NCBI GenBank assembly: GCA_002354735.1
Contig: DEMD01000009.1
Span: forward strand, 1-64,000
Direction: 5' to 3'
DNA: 64,000 nucleotides
Source of the DNA: Gammaproteobacteria bacterium UBA2679
GTDB lineage: Bacteria; Pseudomonadota; Gammaproteobacteria; Pseudomonadales; Oleiphilaceae
Made by a program: the position numbers and the translations under genes
The notes under the pieces: model-generated
What the model was told of the DNA's origin: nothing
Database searches by the model: none
What the model saw: the letters and a program-made list of their open reading frames with translations, nothing else
Part shown: one piece after another, positions 34,701 to 42,276 of the stretch
How positions within the stretch are numbered: position 1 is the first letter of the stretch
Layout of the letters: each line of letters begins with the position of its first letter

Positions 34701-34942
34701 CCACCTTCGGCGGATTTCTGCCACTACTGTTGTCCGATGGGGGGTTCTGGCCGCCGTTCGCCACGGTAATTGCTGGCGGCGTTATCCTGTCGACCATCAT
34801 CTCGTTCTTCTTCGTGCCACAGGCCTTCCTGCTGATCAGTCAATGGCGGCCCATCAAGGTGATTGAAGAAGAACCGGATGCGCCTGAAGAGCGTGAGCTG
34901 CGCTTGCTTACAGCCCCATCCCCAAGCGGATCAACCAGCTGA
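31736..34942 (+). CDS. RND efflux pump, permease subunit with altered proton-relay residues
   Basis: 1068 residues, GTG start overlapping the adaptor stop. Twelve membrane helices and two large periplasmic loops with typical RND features (GLLVDAAIVMTDAIRRRLLDG, PLTALSALFVLNLFGIP). In AcrB the proton relay needs Asp407-Asp408 in TM4 and Lys940 in TM10. Here TM4 has VDAA (Asp400 then Ala401), and the TM10 lysine position is Ile948 (GTVGVAINAAIIII). One acidic residue and the lysine are thus replaced. This is a divergent RND subgroup; drugs, dyes, biocides or fatty acids are possible substrates. Its 3' end overlaps, on the opposite strand, the CydX-like gene by 35 bases. Confidence 0.92.
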   Translation: MTAFFTNTRLLILTIILILVSGLSAVLTMPQEEDPKVLKRNILVLTTYPGASAERVERLVTEKIENKLREIAQVDKIRSVSSAGLSSVTVQLLDAVTDNGPPFADIRDALDEVTPFLPAGASAPLFNDDRGYAYTLMAALTWDAASEPNLLIVKRLAQELQDRLRKVAGTELVALYGAPEEEVVVEANAAVTESLGLGKRDIARTIAASDAKIAAGVFRGSESEYLLEVRGELDTLSRLAEVPVHEDSSGAIVRVADIATVRRQLKQPPDSLAIVRGEPGVVVASRMMTPARIGDWTDRTRLALDDFRKDLPAGIQLKVIFDQNAYASERFGILTDNILLGIVLVCSVLFFTLGWRSSLIVTAAIPLTALSALFVLNLFGIPIHQMSITGLIVALGLLVDAAIVMTDAIRRRLLDGLTPLAAVRISIRRLWIPLLSSTLTTIIAFMPIATMPGGAGEFVGPLAWSVIIALVVSYLLAISIGAALSGFFLPSKVQPYIGREREAPFLVTGLSMPRLGAAFSRLLDASLRAPLVSIVGSMVLPLIGIVCIQTLPQQFFPNADRNQFHIQMRLAPQSPVNLTVDAIEQANEYLLAQKDIVSVDWFAGSSVPAFYYNLLQNQDGQSNFAEAMIETTSLAGIEAQMRRIQEDLGQALPNAQVIVRQILQGPPTQAPIELRVLGPDMQTLQEIGEHARRLFSQVPEITHTFASLSGGEPKLWLNADEDAARQAQLSLTDIATTLNDELSGVSGGSIVEGAEQLPIRVLLNNEARADFKELTSLSILPALAARQGPPDTNARQSDPTFRATPLSALGDLSLEPSASRIERFNGERVNAIKGYVQAGTLPSTAVRHFEKLAKEQGLEIPPGYTLQWGGDAEARSDSVGDLLAKVLPLSVLMLATIVLTFSSFRLSAIVVIVAVQAAGLGMLSLTLAGYPFGFISIIAIIGTVGVAINAAIIIISTLRLDRSACRGDRTAVARGVMETTRHISSTTITTFGGFLPLLLSDGGFWPPFATVIAGGVILSTIISFFFVPQAFLLISQWRPIKVIEEEPDAPEERELRLLTAPSPSGSTS

Positions 34943-35015
34943 TGCCAAGCAGGGCGGCAACCCCGCCGCCCCAAAGCATCAGGAACCACAGTGCGCGCCG
35001 CCAGCGCTCAGACAT
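34908..35015 (-). CDS. CydX/DUF2474-like small membrane peptide of the quinol oxidase operon
   Basis: A 35-residue ORF starts at ATG 35015, overlapping the cioB stop by 8 bases, and ends with TAA at 34908-34910. The peptide begins MSERWRRALWF, has one transmembrane segment of about 20 residues rich in Gly/Ala/Leu, and ends RLGMGL. Small single-helix subunits (CydX, CbdX, or the DUF2474 peptides in CIO operons) follow cydB in many bacteria and stabilise the oxidase. Position, size, orientation and topology fit. The last 35 bases lie antisense to the end of the RND pump gene. It is too short to be found by ordinary gene finding. Confidence 0.75.
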   Translation of the reverse strand: MSERWRRALWFLMLWGGGVAALLGISWLIRLGMGL

Positions 35016-36015
35016 GGTCGGCATGATACAGGTTGGCCTTGTCCAGCTTGCCGCGAAACACCCAGTAGGAATAGCCGGTATAGGCCAGGATCATCGGAAT
35101 CAGCACGGCGCTGCCGACCAGCAGGAACAGCAGGCTGTCATCCGGCGCAGCGGCCTGCCAGATGTTCACAGAGTGCGGCACCATGTACGGAAAGATGCTG
35201 ATGCCGAAGCCCATACCCGACAGGATGAACAGGGCAATCGTGGCGAAGTACGGCAGCTTTTCTGAACGCAGGGCCAAAGCCTTGAGTAGCCGCCAGGCTG
35301 TATAGGCTGCAAAGATCGGCAGTAATATGAACACGATGGTGTTGGGAAAACTGAACCAGCGCAGCTGAATCGATTCGAATGCCCATGGCAGGTACACGCT
35401 TGCGAAACCAATACAGCCGAGCAAGACGTAAACCGAAAGCTTTGCGATTCGGTACTGCCGGTCCTGCAGCGGCCCCGAGGTCTTCAGTATCAGCCAGGTC
35501 GAACCCAGCGCCACATAACCCGCTACCACCGCAAAGGCACAGAAGATACTGAAGGGCGTCAGCCAGTCGAACCAGCCGCCAGCGTAGGCGCGACCCTCGA
35601 CCTTGATGCCCTGCAGGATGGCGCCAAGCATCAGCCCCTGCATGAGCGCGGCCACCAGAGAGCCGGCAAAAAAGCTCCAGTCCCAGATATAGCGGCCACG
35701 TTTGGTCTTGAAGCGAAATTCGAAGGCGACGCCGCGAAACACCAGCGCCAGCAGCATGATGATCAGCGGCATATACAGCGCTGGCATGATGATCGCGTAC
35801 GCCAGCGGGAATACCGCAAACAGTCCGCCGCCGCCAAGCACCAGCCAGGTCTCATTGCCATCCCAGACCGGAGCGATGGTATTGATCATGATGTTCTTCT
35901 CACCTGCCGAACCGGTTGGAAAAAGGATGCCCACGCCAAGGTCGAAACCATCGAGCACAACGTACATGCCAACTGCGAAGGCCAGTATGCCCGCCCATAT
36001 CAATGCCAGATCCAT
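35008..36015 (-). CDS. cioB: Quinol oxidase subunit II, CioB/CydB type
   Basis: 335-residue integral membrane protein with eight to nine helices. It starts MDLALIWAGILAFAVGMYVV, then LDGFDLGVGILFP and IAPVWDGNETWLVLGGGGLFAVFP, which are characteristic of CydB/CioB. It is the second subunit of a bd-type quinol:oxygen oxidoreductase in the inner membrane. It begins 6 bases after the cioA stop and overlaps the small CydX-like gene downstream. Confidence 0.95.
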   Translation of the reverse strand: MDLALIWAGILAFAVGMYVVLDGFDLGVGILFPTGSAGEKNIMINTIAPVWDGNETWLVLGGGGLFAVFPLAYAIIMPALYMPLIIMLLALVFRGVAFEFRFKTKRGRYIWDWSFFAGSLVAALMQGLMLGAILQGIKVEGRAYAGGWFDWLTPFSIFCAFAVVAGYVALGSTWLILKTSGPLQDRQYRIAKLSVYVLLGCIGFASVYLPWAFESIQLRWFSFPNTIVFILLPIFAAYTAWRLLKALALRSEKLPYFATIALFILSGMGFGISIFPYMVPHSVNIWQAAAPDDSLLFLLVGSAVLIPMILAYTGYSYWVFRGKLDKANLYHADHV

Positions 36016-36021
36016 CGCTAT

Positions 36022-37461
36022 CTACTCCCTGTGCTCGCGTTCATCGATAACCTCATCGGGCCGCATGCTCGCTGCTGGTGTAACGCCTGACGCCCTGTCC
36101 GGCGTGCCGCGCTCGACACCTTTCTCGTGAAGGCTCGGCCGATGCTTCATTTTCCGAACGATATAAAAGGTGCCAGCGCCGAAGACCACGAAATACACCA
36201 CAATGAAAGCCAGTAGAGACGCAGCCACTCCTGGGGCCCCTATGGGTGACACTGAGTCGGCAGTCTTCAGCAGCCCATAAACCGTATAGGGCTGCCTACC
36301 CACCTCGGTCGTGATCCAGCCAGCAATGACCGCAACAAAGCCAGCCGGCGCAATGGCTACAGAGAGTTTCAGCAGCCAGCGATGATCGAACAGCTGCCTG
36401 CGCAGGCGCAGCACGAAAGCAGCCAGCCCGACCGCAATCATCAGCATGCCGATGCCAACCATCACCCTGAAGGTCCAGAAGATGATGCTCGAGTTCGGCC
36501 GCTCATCCTTTGGAAAATCCAGCAGGCTCGGCACTTCTCCGGTCAGGCTGTGTGTCAGAATGAGACTGCCGAGATAGGGAATGCCAACGGCGAAATGGGT
36601 AGTCTCTTCCTCCATGTCCGGGATACCAAACAACAGGAGCGGCGCTCCACCCTCATGCTTTTCGAAGGTGCCTTCCATGGCAGCCACTTTGGCAGGCTGG
36701 TGCTCCAGCGTATTCAGGCCATGAAAATCTCCGATGACCAACTGGGCAGGCGCTACCAGCAAGGCCATCCACATCGCCATCGAAAACATCAGTCGAGCCG
36801 GTCGATTGCGTTTGTCGTGAAGCAGATGCCATGCTGCCACACCGCCGACGACAAAGGCCGTGGTGAGATAGGCTGCGGTTACCGTATGCAGAAATCGATA
36901 AGGAAAACTCGGGTTGAATATGATGGCAAGCCAGTCCTCAGGAATGAACTGGCCGTCCTCATTCATGCCGTAGCCGGTCGGCGTGTGCATCCAGCTGTTT
37001 ACCGACAGGATCCAGAACGCAGAAATCAGCGTGCCGATTGCGACCATCAGGGTGGCCGCAAAATGCAGTCTGGGCCCCACCCGTTTTTCACCGAAGAGCA
37101 TGACGCCGAGGAAGCCTGCTTCCAGGAAGAAGGCTGTCAGGACCTCGTAGCCCATCAGTGGGCCAAGCACAGGGCCCGTCTTGTCTGAAAAGACGCTCCA
37201 GTTGGTGCCGAACTGATAGCTCATGACGATGCCGGAGACAACGCCCATACCAAACACCACGGCGAAGATTTTCAGCCAGAAGCGAAAGGTCTGAATATAG
37301 ATTCGTTTGCCAGTCCTGAGATACAGCCCATTGAGCACCGCCAGATAACTGGCCAGGCCAATGGAAAAGGCTGGAAAGATAATGTGGAACGCGATGGTGA
37401 AGCCGAACTGAATTCTGGCGAGCAGTAACGCATCCAGACTGCTGAGAGCCAGGTTTTCCAT
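36022..37461 (-). CDS. cioA: Quinol oxidase subunit I, CioA (bd type, short Q-loop)
   Basis: 479 residues from ATG 37461 (MENLALSSLDALLLARIQFG). The upstream in-frame start at 37503 would add a polar leader not seen in the family. The haem-ligand region ARIQFGFTIAFHIIFPAFSI, the GRQPYTVYGLLKT motif and the QPAKVAAMEG motif of the quinol site are all present. The Q-loop is short, as in the cyanide-insensitive oxidase (CIO) group rather than E. coli CydA. It reduces O2 to water with ubiquinol without pumping protons, and in pseudomonads it supports respiration in cyanide or low oxygen. First gene of the cioAB operon. Confidence 0.94.
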   Translation of the reverse strand: MENLALSSLDALLLARIQFGFTIAFHIIFPAFSIGLASYLAVLNGLYLRTGKRIYIQTFRFWLKIFAVVFGMGVVSGIVMSYQFGTNWSVFSDKTGPVLGPLMGYEVLTAFFLEAGFLGVMLFGEKRVGPRLHFAATLMVAIGTLISAFWILSVNSWMHTPTGYGMNEDGQFIPEDWLAIIFNPSFPYRFLHTVTAAYLTTAFVVGGVAAWHLLHDKRNRPARLMFSMAMWMALLVAPAQLVIGDFHGLNTLEHQPAKVAAMEGTFEKHEGGAPLLLFGIPDMEEETTHFAVGIPYLGSLILTHSLTGEVPSLLDFPKDERPNSSIIFWTFRVMVGIGMLMIAVGLAAFVLRLRRQLFDHRWLLKLSVAIAPAGFVAVIAGWITTEVGRQPYTVYGLLKTADSVSPIGAPGVAASLLAFIVVYFVVFGAGTFYIVRKMKHRPSLHEKGVERGTPDRASGVTPAASMRPDEVIDEREHRE

Positions 37462-37555
37462 AACAACGATGCCTCGGGTAGCTACAACTGAAAGGCGACG
37501 CACATATCCATGTGCGTCGAACTCAGTCTAACTACGCCGAAGGCACCGACAGGGT

Positions 37556-38983
37556 TCAGGCTGACAGGGTATCTTCAGCAAAAAAACCGGCTACGCAGAA
37601 AGCCAGCTCAAGCACCTGGTCGGCATTGAGCCGCGGGTCGCACTGCGTCATGTAGCGTTGCTGCAGATCGGTCTCGGACAGGGCATAGGCACCGCCAACA
37701 CATTCGGTCACGTGCAGACCGGTCATCTCGAGATGTATACCGCCGGGCCAGGCGCCCGCTTCGCTCACAACTGTGAAGAAACTACGGATTTCGCTGAGAA
37801 TATTATCGAAAGAGCGGGTCTTGAAGCCGCTGCCGGTCTGCTGTGTATTGCCGTGCATCGGATCGCATGACCACACGACCTTGTGGCCTGACTTCTGTAC
37901 AGCCTCGACCAGCGCTGGTAGTCGATCGCGCACCTTGTCGGCGCCCATTCGGCTGATCAGCGTGAGTCGGCCCGCTTCATTGCCAGGGTTCAGCGCCTCG
38001 ATCAGTGCCAGCAATTCCTCGGGCGTGATCGTCGGACCGATCTTCACGCCAATCGGGTTCTCGATGCCTCTGAAGAATTCGATATGGGCGTGGTCGAGCT
38101 GACGGGTTCGCTCGCCGATCCAGACCATATGAGCCGAACAGTCATACATGCGACCAGTAAGCGAGTCCTGCCGGGTGAGCGCTTCTTCATAATGCAGCAG
38201 CAGTGCTTCATGCGATGTGTAGAAGTCGGTACGGTGCAACGACGGCGTATTCTGGCTGTTGATGCCAACCACCTCCATGAACGCCAATGCGTCACGAATG
38301 TTATGGGCAACCTGCTCATAGCGCTCACGCAGCGGATTGTTTTCGAGGAAGGTCAGGTTCCAGCGGCTGACTTCGTGCAGATCGGCGAAGCCGCCGTTGG
38401 CGAAGGCACGCAGCAGGTTGAGCGTGGCCGTTGACTGGTGGTAGGCGGTGAGCATACGCATCGGGTCGGGAATTCTTGCCTCGGGCGTAAATTCGGCGGC
38501 ATTGATGATGTCACCGCGATAGCTTGGCAGGCTCTGCCCGTCCACCGTTTCCATATCGGCTGATCTGGGCTTGGCGAACTGTCCTGCCAGGCGCCCTACT
38601 TTCACCACCGGCAATTTTCCCGCGTAAGTCAGTACGATGGCCATTTGCAGGAACACTTTGAAAGTGTCGCGGATACCCTGGGTAGTGAAGTCCCTGAAGC
38701 TTTCCGCGCAATCGCCACCCTGCAGGAGAAAGGCCTTGCCTTCAGCCACATTGGCCAGCTGCGCCTTGAGGTCCAGGATTTCCTGCGCGAACACCAGAGG
38801 CGGCTGTTTGCGCAAGGCGGCCTCGGCCGCCCTCAGCGCTTCCGCGTCGTTATAGGTCGGGTGCTGCAGGACCGGCTTGTCGCGCCAGCTTGAAGGCGTC
38901 CAGTCTGAAGCGACTGATGCAGTCTGCTCGCGCCCCTGGCTCGAGTTCTGTTTCAGTGTTCGATCTGGTGTCTTCATGTGCAA
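37556..38983 (-). CDS. Class II 3-deoxy-7-phosphoheptulonate (DAHP) synthase
   Basis: 475 residues. It condenses phosphoenolpyruvate and erythrose 4-phosphate at the entry to the shikimate pathway. It belongs to the plant-type class [61 protein letters not shown] and [13 protein letters not shown] are all diagnostic. The reading frame may begin with TTG at 38983, which has AGAGG six bases upstream, or ATG at 38977, where the spacing is 12. The N-terminal 30 residues are polar and not conserved. The gene stands alone between the cio operon and the secreted propeller-like protein. Confidence 0.95.
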   Translation of the reverse strand: MHMKTPDRTLKQNSSQGREQTASVASDWTPSSWRDKPVLQHPTYNDAEALRAAEAALRKQPPLVFAQEILDLKAQLANVAEGKAFLLQGGDCAESFRDFTTQGIRDTFKVFLQMAIVLTYAGKLPVVKVGRLAGQFAKPRSADMETVDGQSLPSYRGDIINAAEFTPEARIPDPMRMLTAYHQSTATLNLLRAFANGGFADLHEVSRWNLTFLENNPLRERYEQVAHNIRDALAFMEVVGINSQNTPSLHRTDFYTSHEALLLHYEEALTRQDSLTGRMYDCSAHMVWIGERTRQLDHAHIEFFRGIENPIGVKIGPTITPEELLALIEALNPGNEAGRLTLISRMGADKVRDRLPALVEAVQKSGHKVVWSCDPMHGNTQQTGSGFKTRSFDNILSEIRSFFTVVSEAGAWPGGIHLEMTGLHVTECVGGAYALSETDLQQRYMTQCDPRLNADQVLELAFCVAGFFAEDTLSA

Positions 38984-39081
38984 CCGCGGCCTCTTTGATG
39001 TTGGGTTAGCCGATCAGATTACCAGAAAATGGACTACCGAATACAGCCTGAGGGCAAGGCATGCCGTGCCGCGGTAGGGCT

Positions 39082-39978
39082 TTAATTTGCGGCCAGCGCA
39101 GTTAGCTCCACCTTTTCTACCCGTATGGCGTCAGCCTCATCATAAAAGGCGTACACAGCGTTGGCGGCCTGCCCTATTGAGGCCGGCACTGCCTCAAGCT
39201 TGATAGTAGCCACTTCCTTTAACTCGCGGTCATAGCGTACAAGCTGATCGGCCCGCAGCACGATCAGATAACCGTCTCCAAATGCGACATCATCGGCAGT
39301 ACCGGTAATCTGCCCTGCATAGCTCAGATCGTGGGTGTAGTACAGCACGCCGGCACTATCCAACAGACGGTCCTGCTCTGGAAATATGAACAGCGAAGAG
39401 GCTTGCGGCAGTTCATCCTGATAGAAGCTTTCTATCGAGCTAATGACGGTGCCGGCATCCGTTACCCGAATCTTGCCGATGTCGGAAGGATCGGTGCCCG
39501 TCGCTCGCATGAAGACGGCCGATTGCAGATCAGAGCCAATGATCGCAGTGCCCTTCGAGGGCAGTAAGACACCTGTTGCCGCTGTATTGGGATCAAGGCC
39601 GACACTGAGCAGACCCTTTTCGCCCAGATTTAGATAGGCCACGCTGTTGACGATCTCGATTTCGCTAAGTTCGCCCTCGGTCAAGGTAAGGAAGGTGCTT
39701 TTCAGCGTCCTCGTATCTATCACATCAGCGTTGTCGTGGTATCCGATAACCAGGCGCCCTTCCTCGACCGCTGTGGCTCGGGGAACGCCTGAAAGTGTGA
39801 TCTCTGGCAGAAAGGTTTCCGCTGCCATGTCATATCTCACGACCTTGTCAGGCGAGGTATAAGTGAAGTAGGCGACGCTACCGTCTATCTGCACATCGAC
39901 CAGGGCCGCTAGAGCTGGAAGGGAGAAGACGCTGAAAATGCCTACAGCGACGGAATAAATCCGGCAAGCGCTTGTCAT
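39082..39978 (-). CDS. Secreted beta-propeller-like hypothetical protein
   Basis: 298 residues with a signal peptide (MTSACRIYSVAVGIFSVFSLPALAA, cleavage near PALAA). The mature part is made of short beta-strand repeats such as LVDVQIDGSVAYFTY, VVRYDMAAETFLPEITL and LVIGYHDNADVIDTRTL, which suggest a beta-propeller. There is no lipobox and no catalytic motif. Its overall plan recalls the LVIVD lipoprotein at 161-1348, but clear sequence homology is not visible. The upstream region has several TGT(A/C)A-like repeats, listed separately. Function unknown. Confidence 0.75.
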   Translation of the reverse strand: MTSACRIYSVAVGIFSVFSLPALAALVDVQIDGSVAYFTYTSPDKVVRYDMAAETFLPEITLSGVPRATAVEEGRLVIGYHDNADVIDTRTLKSTFLTLTEGELSEIEIVNSVAYLNLGEKGLLSVGLDPNTAATGVLLPSKGTAIIGSDLQSAVFMRATGTDPSDIGKIRVTDAGTVISSIESFYQDELPQASSLFIFPEQDRLLDSAGVLYYTHDLSYAGQITGTADDVAFGDGYLIVLRADQLVRYDRELKEVATIKLEAVPASIGQAANAVYAFYDEADAIRVEKVELTALAAN

Positions 39979-40025
39979 GAGCAGTCCCTTTGGTTGGCTA
40001 ATCGTCGCAAAGGCAAACCCTTTAC

Positions 40026-40092
40026 GAACTGTAAACCAATGTAAACGGACTGTAACAACTGTTCAATTATTGAACTGTCAAAAGTTGTCAAA
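40026..40092. promoter_or_regulatory. Repeat-rich region upstream of the propeller-like gene
   Basis: Plus-strand words CTGTAAA, ATGTAAA, CTGTAAC, CTGTTCA, CTGTCAA and TTGTCAA begin near 40029, 40039, 40050, 40059, 40075 and 40085, mostly 10-11 bases apart. The symmetric TTCAATTATTGAA is at 40062-40074. On the minus strand, which reads toward the gene at 39978, this includes two TTGACA hexamers suitable as -35 elements. The helical spacing is like direct-repeat sites of PhoB/OmpR-type regulators, although the words point away from the gene. Low confidence in any named regulator. Confidence 0.35.
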
Positions 40093-40312
40093 TCTGCGAG
40101 AAGGTCCTCACATAAAGCTGCTCTACCTTCTCCCTCGCCCAAGGCGTGCGCCGCAGGAACTTCAGACTGGACTTTACGGACGGCTCGGATTTGAAACAGT
40201 TGATATTGATTCTCTCGGCAAGGGCCGGCCAGCCGAAATGCTCGGAAAGGCGGGTCACGATTTGCTCCAGGGTGATGCCGTGCAGCGGGTTGTTCGGTTG
40301 TTTGTCGGTCAT
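40088..40312 (-). CDS. VF530/DUF2132-family small protein
   Basis: 74 residues from ATG 40312 ([12 protein letters not shown]). It carries [20 protein letters not shown] and then [20 protein letters not shown], the signature of the VF530 (DUF2132) family, small proteins thought from structure to bind DNA. An upstream in-frame ATG at 40339 adds nine residues. It is read on the minus strand with its stop 109 bases before the propeller-like gene. Confidence 0.85.
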   Translation of the reverse strand: MTDKQPNNPLHGITLEQIVTRLSEHFGWPALAERININCFKSEPSVKSSLKFLRRTPWAREKVEQLYVRTFSQI

Positions 40313-40440
40313 AATGTCGCTCGTGCTAGTTCCGCTCATTATACCGCTAATGCGCTTTGGATATTACCGCTCGACGATTTCAACTACACTGAAAGGACGG
40401 GGCGCAGTCGCCTTTTCATGGTCAACTCGAGGATATGGAA

Positions 40441-40542
40441 ATGAGCAAAGAACAGAGAAGCGTAAAGGAAACAAAGAAAAAGCCTGCCATGACGGCCAAG
40501 GAAAAGAAGGTGGCGAAGAAGCAGAAGAAAGACGCTTCGTGA
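40441..40542 (+). CDS. Lysine-rich microprotein
   Basis: A 33-residue ORF from ATG 40441 to TGA 40540-40542, with GAGGA centred about nine bases upstream. The peptide is extremely basic (MSKEQRSVKETKKKPAM, then TAKEKKVAKKQKKDAS), with about 14 lysines. Similar tiny basic proteins are annotated as hypothetical in pseudomonads, as far as I recall. They may bind nucleic acid or the ribosome. The stop is followed by the small hairpin GAGGC-CTTA-GCCTC. It lies 38 bases upstream of the GST gene on the same strand. Coding is supported by codon structure and the ribosome binding site, not by homology. Confidence 0.55.
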   Translation: MSKEQRSVKETKKKPAMTAKEKKVAKKQKKDAS

Positions 40543-40580
40543 GGCCTTAGCCTCCTCCACTTTACATAGCTGAGACAAAC

Positions 40581-41348
40581 TTGATGACCAAAGCGGACTA
40601 CACCCTCTATACCTTCGCCATGTCGCACTACAGCGAGAAGATCCGCTGGAGCCTGGATCATATGAAACTGCCATACCGGGAAGTTTGTATGACGCCAGTC
40701 TTCCACATTGTACCTGCACTGCGTATGGGTGGACGCAAGCAGACCACCGTACCTATTCTCGTGACCCCCGAAGCCTCCATTCAGGACAGTGCTCGCATAC
40801 TGGACTGGCTGGAAACTCATCATGGGCCGCTCGATCTGATTCCTGCGGCGCTGCGGGACGAGGTCATGGCTGTCGAAGCGCGATTCAACAAGATTGGCCG
40901 GGATGTCGCCCGCTTTTTATATGCCGCAGGGTTCGGCGAGGGTGACGACTATATCGTCAAGCTTTGGACCGACCACGCGAGCGCTGGGCAGGCCTTTGTG
41001 ATACGGCATAGTTTTCCACTCATCAAATGGTCGCTGAAGCGCCAGCTGAAGATTAACGAGGCCGGGGTTGCCCGTGCTCGCAAACGAATCGGCGATGAAA
41101 TCGAATGGCTGGAGGCCCGGCTGAATAGCGGTCATCGTTTTCTGGCCGGTGATCAATTCACGGCTGCTGATATCACGGCAGCGTCACTGCTCGCCCCGCT
41201 GGCCTGTCCTGATCAGCACCCGGTTTACCGGGCGCCGGAGTACAAATCGATCATGCGTGAAGCGATAGAACCTTGGCGTGACAGTGCGGCGCTTGATTGG
41301 GTGCGAAAACTGTACAGCCAGGACCGTGGCGAAATAAAATTCCAATAA
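40581..41348 (+). CDS. Glutathione S-transferase family protein
   Basis: 255 residues. The N-terminal thioredoxin-like domain reads YTLYTFAMSHYSEKIRWSLD with the S-x2-K/R-R element used in glutathione binding, and later VPILVTPEASIQDSARILDW, the cis-proline and glutamate/serine stretch of the G-site. The C-terminal helical domain contains FLAGDQFTAADITAASLLAP, the N-capping box typical of GSTs. Substrate unknown; roles in detoxification or isomerisation are possible. Confidence 0.88.
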   Translation: MMTKADYTLYTFAMSHYSEKIRWSLDHMKLPYREVCMTPVFHIVPALRMGGRKQTTVPILVTPEASIQDSARILDWLETHHGPLDLIPAALRDEVMAVEARFNKIGRDVARFLYAAGFGEGDDYIVKLWTDHASAGQAFVIRHSFPLIKWSLKRQLKINEAGVARARKRIGDEIEWLEARLNSGHRFLAGDQFTAADITAASLLAPLACPDQHPVYRAPEYKSIMREAIEPWRDSAALDWVRKLYSQDRGEIKFQ

Positions 41349-41650
41349 ATTCAGCATCCTTGCTATCCAAAGATCCCAACTTCCCGTAAGCTTTGTCCAA
41401 TCAGCCTAGGCCGGAAGATCGATATCTCCGGTCCGGTCTGCTGGTGTTTTTCGCCGCAGTGAATGTACTGCTGAAAGACACCGATAATCCGCAGTAGAAG
41501 TCCCCCGAAGACCGCAGTAGAAGTAGCCCAGGTTTTACATACATCGCACGCGCACTGCGCCTGATCCGAGGGGCCACGCCCGCGAGGGTGCCTGCCTGTT
41601 TCAGTAGCGTTCAGCATCTGCCTATCCCAACAAAATTGAAGAGGCAATTG
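41349..41650. other. 302-base intergenic region upstream of SCO1
   Basis: No credible gene. It contains a 13-bp direct repeat, CCGCAGTAGAAGT, at 41489-41501 and 41512-41524 (23 bases apart), and a GC-rich segment near 41555-41600. The promoter of the SCO1/copper-oxidase/DehI-like unit should lie here. I could not identify a convincing copper-responsive palindrome. A minus-strand frame through the region has no family resemblance and is taken as noise. Confidence 0.5.
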
Positions 41651-42235
41651 ATGAATCCCGGTTTTGTGTTCGTTCTTTTTCTCTTGTTCAGTTCTCACTC
41701 CGCAACAGCTGCGAGCCCCTCGGGCACCGACTCCACCTCGTCATATCCCTGGCAGCATAGGCTGATCAACCACGAGGGGCAGTCTTTCTCGCTGGCTGAT
41801 TACAATGGGCGGACGGTGCTGTATAGCTTCTTCTATACCGGCTGTTCGTCGATTTGCCCTACCCAGACCTATGAGCTCACGCGCGTTCAGCAGCTGTTGC
41901 CGGATGCGCTCAAGCTGTCGGTGCAGTTTGTATCCGTTTCGGTGGATCCCACCACAGACTTTCCAGAAACCATCAAGGCCTATGCGCAACGCTTCGGTAT
42001 CGACTTCACGAACTGGCAATTCAGTACGACTCGGGATGAACACACCTTACGCGACCTGCTCGGGAAGATGAGGGTGCAGGTTGTCGAGGCGCCTGAGAGC
42101 GGCGAGATCGATCACAGCCCTACCCTGTTCCTGGTGGACCGCAGTGGTCGAATTATTCAGCGCTATCTCAGCACCCGTATCGACACGCAACGAATCGCCC
42201 AGGACATCGCAGCGGCTGACAGGATTTTCAGATAG
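41651..42235 (+). CDS. SCO1/SenC-family copper chaperone
   Basis: 194 residues, with a signal peptide (MNPGFVFVLFLLFSSHSATA). The thioredoxin-like fold has the copper-binding YTGCSSICPTQTYEL (Cys65 and Cys69) and the third ligand His155 in EIDHSPTLFLVD. SCO proteins bind Cu(I)/Cu(II) in the periplasm and deliver it to cuproenzymes, classically the CuA site of cytochrome oxidase. No cytochrome c oxidase gene is near; the next gene encodes a copper-radical oxidase, so that enzyme is the likely client (inference). GAGG six bases before ATG 41651 decides the start. Confidence 0.9.
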   Translation: MNPGFVFVLFLLFSSHSATAASPSGTDSTSSYPWQHRLINHEGQSFSLADYNGRTVLYSFFYTGCSSICPTQTYELTRVQQLLPDALKLSVQFVSVSVDPTTDFPETIKAYAQRFGIDFTNWQFSTTRDEHTLRDLLGKMRVQVVEAPESGEIDHSPTLFLVDRSGRIIQRYLSTRIDTQRIAQDIAAADRIFR

Positions 42236-42276
42236 CCGCAACAGACAGATACGCTAATCAATCAGGGAGAACAGCA

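Noticed and set aside
41363..41698. 111-residue minus-strand frame in the intergenic region before SCO1
   Set aside because: No family resemblance, and it runs into the SCO1 start. Composition looks random.
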